From NCBI RefSeq assembly GCF_008642375.1, contig NZ_CP029194.1, positions 7,496,501 to 7,560,500 on the forward strand: DNA of 64,000 nucleotides. Direction: 5' to 3'. The position numbers were made by a program, and so were the translations under genes. Source of the stretch: Streptomyces venezuelae. Lineage in GTDB: Bacteria > Actinomycetota > Actinomycetes > Streptomycetales > Streptomycetaceae. The notes under the pieces were generated by a model, which saw only the letters and a list, made by a program, of their open reading frames with translations, did not search any database and had not been told where the DNA came from. Positions within the stretch are counted from its first letter, which is position 1. The number at the start of each line of letters is the position of its first letter. Below, in pieces: positions 26,459 through 34,550 of the stretch.

Positions 26459-26941
26459 TCAGGCGAGCTGCGCCTCGATCGCGGCGACGACCTCCGCGGC
26501 CTCCGGCTCGGTGCGCGGACGGAAGCGGGTGACCGTGCCGTCCCGGCCGATCAGGAACTTCTCGAAGTTCCACTGGATGTCACCGGCCTCGCCCTCGGCG
26601 TCGGCGACCTTCGTCAGCTCCTCGTAGAGCGGGTGGCGGTCGCCGCCGTTGACGTCCGTCTTCTCCAGGAGCGGGAAGGACACCCCGTACGTCGCCGAGC
26701 AGAAGGCCTGGATCTCCTCCGAGCTGCCCGGCTCCTGGCCCGCGAACTGGTTGCAGGGCACACCGAGCACGGTGAGGCCGCGCTCCCCGTACTCCTTCTG
26801 CAGCCGCTCAAGACCCGCGTACTGCGGGGTCAGCCCGCACTTCGAGGCCACGTTCACGACGAGCACCGCGCGGTCCCGGTAGTCGGCGAGGGAGACGGGC
26901 TCCCCGGTCAGGGTCTTCAGGGGGATGTCGTACAGGCTCAT
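26459..26941 (-). CDS. Glutathione peroxidase-family thiol peroxidase
   Basis: A 160-residue peroxidase with the family tetrad: VASKCGLTPQY (peroxidatic Cys35), NQFAGQEPGS and WNFEKFL. A second cysteine, Cys81 in AFCSATYGV, sits where the resolving Cys of thioredoxin-dependent members lies. Since actinobacteria lack glutathione, it probably uses thioredoxin to reduce peroxides. Start ATG at 26939-26941, divergent from a small zinc-finger gene. Confidence 0.93.
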   Translation of the reverse strand: MSLYDIPLKTLTGEPVSLADYRDRAVLVVNVASKCGLTPQYAGLERLQKEYGERGLTVLGVPCNQFAGQEPGSSEEIQAFCSATYGVSFPLLEKTDVNGGDRHPLYEELTKVADAEGEAGDIQWNFEKFLIGRDGTVTRFRPRTEPEAAEVVAAIEAQLA

Positions 26942-26977
26942 GGACCGCTCCTGGTCGAAATGGGGTTTGATCTCGGT

Positions 26978-27190
26978 ATGGGTGAAGAACGACTGGCGAT
27001 CGCGATCGATTCCGCGACGGAGGAAGAGCCCCGCCGCGTGTGCTGCCGGCTCTGCGGCCGGCCCCTCACCGGCGCGGACTCCCGCCGCACGGGCCTCGGC
27101 CCGACCTGCGACGCCAGACTCCACCCGCCGGGCCCCGACATCCGCTCGCGCCGCCACGAGGTCGCGCAGGACACCCTCCCGGGCATCTAG
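26978..27190 (+). CDS. Small zinc-finger protein (DUF6011-like)
   Basis: A 70-residue protein. VCCRLCGRPLTG then GLGPTC (Cys22, 23, 26 and 44) forms a compact treble-clef-like Cys4 knuckle as in DUF6011 proteins. The rest is polar. I chose the ATG at 26978 with a GGGGT stretch upstream; an ATG at 26960 adds six residues. It begins 36 bp from the divergent thiol peroxidase gene and precedes an RNA ligase by 114 bp, which may be chance. Confidence 0.75.
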   Translation: MGEERLAIAIDSATEEEPRRVCCRLCGRPLTGADSRRTGLGPTCDARLHPPGPDIRSRRHEVAQDTLPGI

Positions 27191-27304
27191 GGGCGCCCCC
27201 GCGACCGGGCGACGGTACCAGGCGACAAAACGATGGCCCAGGCAAATTCGCATCGGCACAGTGATCACCGATGAGAACGAAACCCGAGCCACCGGAGTCC
27301 TGAC

Positions 27305-28375
27305 ATGTCGACCCTGCGCGTCACCGCCGAAGTCCTGACCGTCCACCCCCACCCCAACGCCGACGCCCTGGAACTCGCTCAGGTCGGCCTCTACCGCGCC
27401 GTCGTCGCCAAGGGCGCCTACCGCACCGGCGACGCGGCCCTCTACATACCGGAGCAGGCCGTACTGCCCGCCGCCCTCGTCGACGAGCTCGGGCTGACCG
27501 GCCGCCTGGCCGGGAAGGACTCCGACCGGGTCAGGGCCGTACGGCTGCGCGGCGAGCTGTCGCAGGGCATCGTCTGCCGCCCCGCCGCGCTCGCCGGCAC
27601 CGACCTGGAGCGCGCCGCGGCCGAGGGGACCGACTTCGCCGAGACCCTCGGCATCACCAAATGGGTTCCGCCGGTCCCGACCACCATGAACGGCGACGTC
27701 GAGTCCGCCCCCGACCTGCTGCCCTGGGTCGACATCGAGAACCTCCAGCGCTACCCGGACATCTTCGAGCCCGGCGAGCCCGTCGTCCTGACGGAGAAGC
27801 TCCACGGCACCGCCTGCCTGCTGACCTGGCACGCCGAGGACGGGCGCGTCCAGGTCTCCTCCAAGGGGTACGGGGCGAAGGGCCTCGCCCTCCAGGAGGA
27901 CCCGCGCAACCTGTACTGGCGCGCCGTCCACGCGCACGGCCTGCCCGCCGTCGCGCAGCGGCTCGCCGAGCGCCTCGGCGCCCGCAGGATCGGCTTCTTC
28001 GGCGAGGTCTTCGGAGCCGGGGTGCAGGACCTCACGTATGGCGCCGACGGCCGTTCGCAGACGGTCGGCTACGCCCTCTTCGACGTGTCGGCCGAGATCG
28101 ACGGCCAGGTCCACTGGCTGGCCCCCGCCGAGGTCCTCGCACCCGGCGAGGTCCCGCTCGTCCCGAGCCTCTACACCGGCCCGTACGACCTGGACACGGT
28201 CCTCGCGCACGCCAGCGGCCGGGAGACCGTCTCCGGGCGCGAGGCGCACCTGCGGGAGGGCGTCGTCATCCGCCCGGCCACCGAGCGGTACAGCCCGGTC
28301 GTCGGCGGCCGGGCCATCGCCAAGGCGGTCAGCCCGGCCTACCTGACCCGCAAGGGCGGCACGGAGTACGAGTGA
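27305..28375 (+). CDS. ATP-dependent RNA ligase, DraRnl (Rnl5) type
   Basis: A 356-residue RNA ligase. The nucleotidyltransferase lysine is Lys165 in TEKLHGTA (motif I). Downstream are RIGFFGEVFG, REGVVIRP (motif IV) and AKAVSPAYL (motif V). The N-terminal about 120 residues fit the OB-like domain of the Deinococcus radiodurans enzyme. It should self-adenylylate with ATP and seal 3'-OH/5'-phosphate RNA ends, suggesting RNA repair. The ATG at 27305 has only a weak ribosome-binding site. Confidence 0.88.
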   Translation: MSTLRVTAEVLTVHPHPNADALELAQVGLYRAVVAKGAYRTGDAALYIPEQAVLPAALVDELGLTGRLAGKDSDRVRAVRLRGELSQGIVCRPAALAGTDLERAAAEGTDFAETLGITKWVPPVPTTMNGDVESAPDLLPWVDIENLQRYPDIFEPGEPVVLTEKLHGTACLLTWHAEDGRVQVSSKGYGAKGLALQEDPRNLYWRAVHAHGLPAVAQRLAERLGARRIGFFGEVFGAGVQDLTYGADGRSQTVGYALFDVSAEIDGQVHWLAPAEVLAPGEVPLVPSLYTGPYDLDTVLAHASGRETVSGREAHLREGVVIRPATERYSPVVGGRAIAKAVSPAYLTRKGGTEYE

Positions 28376-28391
28376 CCGGCCCGGGCGCCCC

Positions 28392-29255
28392 TCACAGCTT
28401 GCGGAACAGGCCCTCCTGGACCACGGACACGAGGAGGCGCCCCTCGCGGTCGTAGATGCGGCCGCGCGCGAGCCCCCGGCCGCCCGTCGCGATCGGGGAC
28501 TCCTGGTCGTACAGGAACCACTCGTCGGCGCGGAACGGCCGGTGGAACCACATCGCGTGGTCCAGGGACGCCATGTCGAACCCGCGGGGACCCCACAGGG
28601 GCTCCACGGGGATCCGGACGGCGTCCAGGAGCGTCATGTCCGAGGCGTACGTCAACGCGCAGGTGTGGACCAGCGGGTCGTCGCCCAGCGGCCCCACGGC
28701 CCGCATCCACACCGCCGAGCGCGGATCCGCGCCCTTGACCTCGCCCTGGGTCCAGCGCAGCCGGTCCACGTACCGGATGTCGAACGGCTGGCGGCGGGCC
28801 ATCCGCTCCAGCGCCTCCGGCAGCGCGCCCAGGTGCTCGCGGATCTCGTCCGCGAGGTTCGGCAGGCTCTCCGGGTCGGTCAGGTGCCGCGGCGGCAGCT
28901 GGTGCTCGATGCCCGCCTCCTCCGGCTTGTGGAAGGAGGCCGTCAGATTGAAGATCGTCCGCCCCTCCTGGATCGCCGTGACCCGGCGGGTCGTGAACGA
29001 CCGGCCGTCCCGCACCCGCTCCACCTGGTACACGATCGGCACCCCGGGCCGGCCCGGCCGCAGGAAGTAGGCGTGCAGCGAGTGCACCGGCCGGTCCCCC
29101 TCGGTGGTCCGGCCGGCCGCGACGAGGGCCTGCCCGGCGACCTGCCCGCCGAAGACGCGTTGCAGCGACTCCTGCGGGCTCCGCCCACGGAAGATGTCGA
29201 CCTCGATCCGCTCCAGGTCGAGCAGATCGACGAGCCTCTCGGCGGGATTGGTCAC
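28392..29255 (-). CDS. tesB: Acyl-CoA thioesterase II (TesB)
   Basis: A 287-residue double hot-dog thioesterase that hydrolyses acyl-CoA. Segments such as RVFGGQVAGQALVAA, SLHAYFLRPG and MASLDHAMWFHRPFR are diagnostic, with the active-site Asp likely in ASLDH. Start ATG at 29253-29255, 14 bp after the helicase gene stop, so it is probably co-transcribed with it. Confidence 0.93.
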   Translation of the reverse strand: MTNPAERLVDLLDLERIEVDIFRGRSPQESLQRVFGGQVAGQALVAAGRTTEGDRPVHSLHAYFLRPGRPGVPIVYQVERVRDGRSFTTRRVTAIQEGRTIFNLTASFHKPEEAGIEHQLPPRHLTDPESLPNLADEIREHLGALPEALERMARRQPFDIRYVDRLRWTQGEVKGADPRSAVWMRAVGPLGDDPLVHTCALTYASDMTLLDAVRIPVEPLWGPRGFDMASLDHAMWFHRPFRADEWFLYDQESPIATGGRGLARGRIYDREGRLLVSVVQEGLFRKL

Positions 29256-29269
29256 GACAGGTCTCTCCT

Positions 29270-31783
29270 CTACAGCTGTCCGACGGACGTCACGCGCACG
29301 ACCGCACGGCCCTCCTCGTCGGAGGCCGCGAGATCCACCTCCGCGCTGACACCCCAGTCATGGTCGCCGTTCGGGTCGGCGAAGGTCTGCCGGACGCGCC
29401 ACAGACCGTGGGCCGCGTCCTCCTCGATGGCGAGCAGCTTCGGGCCGCGCGCGTCCGGGCCCGTACCGAGGTCGTCGTACTCGTCCCAGTACGCGTCCAT
29501 CGCCTCGCCCCACGCGTCCGCGTCCCAGCCGGCCTCCGCGTCCAGCTCGCCCAGCGCGTCCACGTTGTCCAGCGCCGCCAGCTCCACCCGGCGGAACATC
29601 GCGTTGCGCACGAGGACCCGGAAGGCACGGGCGTTCGCCGTGACCGGCTTGACCTGATCGGCCTTCTCCTGGGCCTCCTCGGCCGTCTGGACCTCCGGGT
29701 TCGCCAGCTGCTCCCACTCGTCGAGCAGCGAGGAGTCCACCTGCCGCACCATCTCGCCCAGCCAGGCGATCAGGTCCTCCAGGTCCTCCGTCTTCAGGTC
29801 GTCCGGGATGGTGTGGTCGAGCGCCTTGTACGCGCTCGCGAGGTAACGCAGCACGATGCCCTCGGTCCGCGCCAGCTCGTACCAGGACGTGAACTCCGTG
29901 AAGGTCATGGCCCGTTCGTACATGTCACGGATGACCGACTTCGGCGAGACCGGGTGGTCGCCGACCCACGGGTGGGACTTCCGGTAGACGTCGTACGCGT
30001 GCCAGAGCAGCTCCTCCAGCGGCTTCGGGTACGAGATCTCCTGGAGCCGCTCCATCCGCTCCTCGTACTCGACGCCGTCGCGCTTCATCTGCCCGACGGC
30101 CTCGCCGCGCGCCTTGTTCTGCATCGCGGCGAGGATCTGGCGCGGGTCGTCGAGCGTCGACTCGACGACCGACACCATGTCGAGCGCGTACGACGGGGAC
30201 TCCGGGTCCAGCAGGTCGAAGGCGGCGAGCGCGAACGTCGACAGCGGCTGGTTCAGCGCGAAGTCCTGCTGGAGGTCGACCGTCAGCCGGATCGTGCGGC
30301 CCTCGGCGTCCGGGGTGTCCAGCTGCTCCACCACACCGCCGTCGAGCAGCGAGCGGTAGATCGCGATGGCCCGGCGGATGTGCCGCAGCTGCGCCTTGCG
30401 CGGTTCGTGGTTGTCCTCCAGGAGCTTGCGCATCGCGTCGAAGGCGTTGCCCGGCCGCGCGATCACCGAGAGCAGCATGATGTTGGTGACCTTGAAGCGC
30501 GAGGTCAGCGGCTCAGGCTCGGAGCCGATCAGCTTCTCGAAGGTGGTGTCGCTCCACGCGACGAAGCCCTCCGGAGCCTTCTTGCGGACGACCTTGCGGC
30601 GCTTCTTCGGGTCGTCGCCGGCCTTCGCGAGCGCCTTCTCGTTCTCGATGACGTGCTCGGGCGCCTGCGCGACCACGTAACCCGCCGTGTCGAAGCCGGC
30701 CCGCCCGGCCCGGCCCGCGATCTGGTGGAACTCCCGGGCCCGCAGCGTGCGCACCCGGTTGCCGTCGTACTTCGTCAGCGCCGTGAACAGCACCGTACGG
30801 ATGGGCACGTTGACGCCGACACCCAGCGTGTCCGTCCCGCAGATCACCTTCAGCAGACCGGCCTGGGCCAGCTTCTCGACGAGCCGCCGGTACTTGGGCA
30901 GCATGCCGGCGTGGTGCACGCCGATGCCGTGGCGGACGTACCGCGAGAGGTTCTGCCCGAACTTGGTGGTGAAGCGGAAGTTGCCGATCAGCTCGGCGAT
31001 CCTGTCCTTCTCCTCGCGCGTGCACATGTTGATGCTCATGAGCGACTGGGCCCGCTCGACGGCCTGCGCCTGCGTGAAGTGGACGATGTAGACCGGGGCC
31101 TGCTTCGTCTCCAGGAGCTCCGTCAGGGTGTCCGTGATCGGCGTCAGCTCGTACTCGTACGACAGGGGCACCGGCCGGGTCGCCGAGCGGACCACCGAGG
31201 TCGGCCGTCCGGTCCGCCGCGTCAGGTCCTTCTCGAACATCGACACGTCGCCGAGCGTCGCCGACATCAGGACGAACTGCGCCTGCGGCAGTTCGAGGAT
31301 CGGGATCTGCCAGGCCCAGCCGCGGTCCGCCTCGGCGTAGAAGTGGAACTCGTCCATGACGACCTGGCCGATGTCGGCGTACTTGCCGTCCCGCAGCGCG
31401 ATCGAGGCGAGGACCTCGGCCGTGCAGCAGATGACCGGCGCGTCCGCGTTCACGGAGGCGTCGCCGGTGAGCATGCCGACGTTCTCCGTGCCGAAGATCT
31501 TGCACAGGTCGAAGAACTTCTCCGACACCAGCGCCTTGATCGGCGCCGTGTAGAAGGTGACCTGGTCGTTCGCCAGGGCCGTGAAGTGCGCCCCCGCCGC
31601 GACCAGCGACTTGCCCGAGCCGGTGGGGGTGGACAGGATCACGTTCGCCCCGGACACCACCTCGATCAGCGCCTCCTCCTGGGCCGGGTAGAGCGTGATG
31701 CCCCGGTCCTCGGCCCATGAGGAGAAGGCCTCGAAGAGGGCGTCGGGGTCGGCGGTCGGCGGAAGGCGATCGATAAGGGTCAC
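29270..31783 (-). CDS. DEAD/DEAH-box RNA helicase with DUF3516 C-terminus
   Basis: An 837-residue Ski2-like helicase found across actinobacteria. Motif I is STPTGSGKS (51-59), the DExH box is MDEFH, motif III is SAT and motif VI QIAGRAGRAG. The DUF3516 region forms the C-terminal half. It probably unwinds or remodels structured RNA. Start is a GTG at 31781-31783; a CAAGAT hexamer 6 bp upstream suggests a possibly leaderless transcript. Shared unit with tesB. Confidence 0.93.
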   Translation of the reverse strand: MTLIDRLPPTADPDALFEAFSSWAEDRGITLYPAQEEALIEVVSGANVILSTPTGSGKSLVAAGAHFTALANDQVTFYTAPIKALVSEKFFDLCKIFGTENVGMLTGDASVNADAPVICCTAEVLASIALRDGKYADIGQVVMDEFHFYAEADRGWAWQIPILELPQAQFVLMSATLGDVSMFEKDLTRRTGRPTSVVRSATRPVPLSYEYELTPITDTLTELLETKQAPVYIVHFTQAQAVERAQSLMSINMCTREEKDRIAELIGNFRFTTKFGQNLSRYVRHGIGVHHAGMLPKYRRLVEKLAQAGLLKVICGTDTLGVGVNVPIRTVLFTALTKYDGNRVRTLRAREFHQIAGRAGRAGFDTAGYVVAQAPEHVIENEKALAKAGDDPKKRRKVVRKKAPEGFVAWSDTTFEKLIGSEPEPLTSRFKVTNIMLLSVIARPGNAFDAMRKLLEDNHEPRKAQLRHIRRAIAIYRSLLDGGVVEQLDTPDAEGRTIRLTVDLQQDFALNQPLSTFALAAFDLLDPESPSYALDMVSVVESTLDDPRQILAAMQNKARGEAVGQMKRDGVEYEERMERLQEISYPKPLEELLWHAYDVYRKSHPWVGDHPVSPKSVIRDMYERAMTFTEFTSWYELARTEGIVLRYLASAYKALDHTIPDDLKTEDLEDLIAWLGEMVRQVDSSLLDEWEQLANPEVQTAEEAQEKADQVKPVTANARAFRVLVRNAMFRRVELAALDNVDALGELDAEAGWDADAWGEAMDAYWDEYDDLGTGPDARGPKLLAIEEDAAHGLWRVRQTFADPNGDHDWGVSAEVDLAASDEEGRAVVRVTSVGQL

Positions 31784-31916
31784 GCCCCCATCTTGCCTGG
31801 ATTCCGTTCGGATGAGGGAACCGGCCGGAGGCCTTCTTGATCACGGACGGTAGGCTCGTCCGTCGACCGGTCGTCAACTGAGCGCCGGCGCACGAGAAAC
31901 GGGGGCGGCAGCGACC

Positions 31917-32708
31917 ATGATGGGACCGGCGCACTCACTGTCCGGAGCGGCGGCCTGGCTGGGTGTCGGAGCGGCTGCCGCCGCCTTCGACCGCCCGATG
32001 CCCTGGCCCGTCCTCCTCGTCGGCGCGCTCATCTGCGCGGGCGCCGCCCTCGCCCCCGACCTCGACCACAAGTCGGCGACGATCTCCCGTGCCTTCGGGC
32101 CGGTCTCCAAGCTCCTCTGCGAGATCGTCGACAAGCTCTCGTACGCCGTCTACAAGGCCACCCGCTCCTCCGCCGACCCCCGCAGGTCCGGCGGGCACCG
32201 GACGCTCACCCACACCTGGCTCTGGGCCGTCCTGATCGGCGCCGGCGCCTCCGCCGCGGCGGTCACCGGCGGCCGGTGGGCGGTCCTGGCCATCCTCTTC
32301 GTCCACCTGGTCCTCGCCGTCGAAGGGCTGCTGTGGCGGGCCGCCCGGATGTCCAGCGACGTCCTGGTCTGGCTGCTCGGCGCCACGAGCGCCTGGATCC
32401 TCGCGGGCGTCCTCGACAAGCCCGGCAACGGCGCGGACTGGTTCTTCACCGGCCCCGGCCAGGAGTACCTCTGGCTCGGCCTGCCGATCGTCCTCGGCGC
32501 CCTCGTCCACGACATCGGCGACGCCCTGACGGTCTCCGGCTGCCCGATCCTGTGGCCCATCCCGGTGGGCCGCAAGCGCTGGTACCCGATCGGCCCGCCC
32601 AAGGGGATGCGCTTCCGGGCCGGCAGCTGGGTCGAGCTCAAGGTCCTGATGCCCGCCTTCATGCTGCTCGGCGGCGTCGGCGGGGCCTCGGCGCTCGGCT
32701 TCTTCTAG
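31917..32708 (+). CDS. YdjM-like (DUF457) membrane protein, metal-dependent hydrolase family
   Basis: A 263-residue multi-pass membrane protein. The opening GPAHSLSGAAAWL, then APDLDHKSAT and GGHRTLTHTW, carry the conserved His/Asp residues of the DUF457/YdjM group. A further conserved PIPVGRKRWYPIGP lies near the end. A metal site in the membrane is likely, but its reaction is unknown. ATG at 31917, with another at 31920. Confidence 0.88.
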   Translation: MMGPAHSLSGAAAWLGVGAAAAAFDRPMPWPVLLVGALICAGAALAPDLDHKSATISRAFGPVSKLLCEIVDKLSYAVYKATRSSADPRRSGGHRTLTHTWLWAVLIGAGASAAAVTGGRWAVLAILFVHLVLAVEGLLWRAARMSSDVLVWLLGATSAWILAGVLDKPGNGADWFFTGPGQEYLWLGLPIVLGALVHDIGDALTVSGCPILWPIPVGRKRWYPIGPPKGMRFRAGSWVELKVLMPAFMLLGGVGGASALGFF

Positions 32709-32719
32709 GCGTACGGGAA

Positions 32720-32757
32720 GGGGGCCCGCACCGGACATCCGGTGCGGGCCCCCTTTC
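32720..32757. terminator. Bidirectional terminator
   Basis: About 15-bp perfect stem: GGGGCCCGCACCGGA with TCCGGTGCGGGCCCC and a two-base centre, followed by TTT on the plus strand. Between the convergent membrane protein and ABC exporter genes. Confidence 0.9.
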
Positions 32758-32768
32758 GTCGCCGAGGA

Positions 32769-34550
32769 TCAGCCGTGCCAGGACCGCCACAGCGCCGCGT
32801 ACGCGCCGTCCGCCGCCACCAGCTCGTCGTGGCTGCCGAGCTCGCTGATCCGGCCCGCCTCGACCACCGCGATCAGGTCGGCGTCGTGCGCGGTGTGCAG
32901 CCGGTGCGCGATGGCCACGACCGTGCGCCCGTCGAGGACCCGGGCGAGGGACCGCTCCAGGTGCCGGGCCGCCCTGGGGTCGAGCAGCGAGGTCGCCTCG
33001 TCCAGGACCAGTGTGTGCGGGTCGGCGAGGACGAGCCGGGCCAGCGCGACCTGCTGGGCCTGCGCCGGGGTGAGCGAACGGCCGCCCGAGCCGACCTCCG
33101 TGTCCAGGCCCTCGTCGAGGCCCCGGGCCCATCCGTCCGCGTCCACCGCGGACAGGGCCTCCCACAGGTCGGCATCGGCGGCGCCCGTCCGGGCGAGCAG
33201 CAGATTGTCCCGGAGCGAGCCGACGAAGACGTGGTGCTCCTGATTGACCAGGGCCACGTGCTCGCGGACCCGCTCTGCGGGCATCCGCGCCAGCTCGGCG
33301 GCGCCGAGGGTGACCGAGCCCTCCCTCGGGGCGTAGATGCCCGCGAGGAGCCGGCCCAGCGTGGACTTGCCCGCGCCCGACGGGCCCACCAGCGCGAGCC
33401 GGGTGCCCGGCGCCACCTTCAGGGACACCTCGTGCAGCACGTCGACGCCCTCGCGGTAGCCGAACCGGACCTCGTCCGCCCGCACGGCCCGCCCGTCCGG
33501 GCGCACCTCGTGGTCACCCGCGGCCGGTTCGATGTCCCGGACGCCGACCAGCCGGCCCAGCGAGACCTGCGCGACCTGGAGCTCGTCGTACCAGCGGAGC
33601 ACGATCCCGATCGGGTCCACCAGCATCTGGGCGAGCAGCGCGCCCGTCGTCAGCTGGCCCACGTCGATCCAGCCCTGGAAGACGAAGACCCCGCCGAGGA
33701 GAAGGACACCGCACAGCACCGTCGTGTGCGTGAGCGTGACGACCGGGAAGAGCACCGACCGCAGGAAGAGCGTGTACCGCTCCCACGCCACCCACTCGGT
33801 GATGCGCTTGTCGGAGAGGGCGATCCGCCGCGCGCCGAGGCGGTGCGACTCCACGGTGCGGCCCGCGTCGACCGTCTCGGCCAGCGCGGCGGCCACCGCC
33901 GCGTACCCCGCGGACTCCGAGCGGTACGCCGACGGCGCCCGCTTGAAGTACCAGCGGCAGCCCACGACGAGCACCGGCGCCGCGAGCAGCGCCGCGAGCG
34001 CGAGCGGGGGCGCGGTCACGGCGAGCCCGCCGAGCAGCAGCCCCACCCAGACGATGCCGATGGCCAGCTGGGGCACGGCCTCGCGCATCGCGTTGGCGAG
34101 CCGGTCGATGTCCGTGGTGATACGGGAGAGCAGGTCGCCCGTCCCGGCCCGTTCGAGGACGCCGGGCGGCAGGCCCACCGAGCGGACGAGGAAGTCCTCG
34201 CGCAGATCGGCGAGCATCTCCTCGCCGAGCATCGCCCCACGCAGCCGGACGAGCCGCACGAAGACCGTCTGGACGAGCAGCGCGACCGCGAACAGCGCGA
34301 CCGTCCGCTCCAGATGGAGGTCGCGGGCCCCGGCACTCAGCTCGTCGATCACCGAACCGAGGAGGTACGGTCCGGCCATCGAGGCGATCACGGCGACCGC
34401 GTTCACCCCGATGAGCAGCGCGAACGCCCTGCGGTGCCGGCGCAGCAGCTCCCGTACGTAGATCCGTACGGTCGGGCCGGCCGCGACGGGCAGCGTCGTC
34501 GCCGTCGTGGGGGCCGCCGGGTCGTACTCCGGTGGCGCCAGGCCGATCAT
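32769..34550 (-). CDS. ABC exporter subunit with intact Walker A, degenerate signature
   Basis: A 593-residue exporter half (membrane domain 1-330, nucleotide-binding domain 360-593). Walker A GPSGAGKST (389-397) and Walker B TLVLDEATS (513-521, Glu518) are intact, but the signature that should read LSGGQ is SLTPAQAQQ (492-500). It overlaps the upstream gene by 4 bp (ATGA), so the two form a heterodimer. Its ATPase site is completed by the partner's good signature. Substrate unknown. Confidence 0.92.
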   Translation of the reverse strand: MIGLAPPEYDPAAPTTATTLPVAAGPTVRIYVRELLRRHRRAFALLIGVNAVAVIASMAGPYLLGSVIDELSAGARDLHLERTVALFAVALLVQTVFVRLVRLRGAMLGEEMLADLREDFLVRSVGLPPGVLERAGTGDLLSRITTDIDRLANAMREAVPQLAIGIVWVGLLLGGLAVTAPPLALAALLAAPVLVVGCRWYFKRAPSAYRSESAGYAAVAAALAETVDAGRTVESHRLGARRIALSDKRITEWVAWERYTLFLRSVLFPVVTLTHTTVLCGVLLLGGVFVFQGWIDVGQLTTGALLAQMLVDPIGIVLRWYDELQVAQVSLGRLVGVRDIEPAAGDHEVRPDGRAVRADEVRFGYREGVDVLHEVSLKVAPGTRLALVGPSGAGKSTLGRLLAGIYAPREGSVTLGAAELARMPAERVREHVALVNQEHHVFVGSLRDNLLLARTGAADADLWEALSAVDADGWARGLDEGLDTEVGSGGRSLTPAQAQQVALARLVLADPHTLVLDEATSLLDPRAARHLERSLARVLDGRTVVAIAHRLHTAHDADLIAVVEAGRISELGSHDELVAADGAYAALWRSWHG

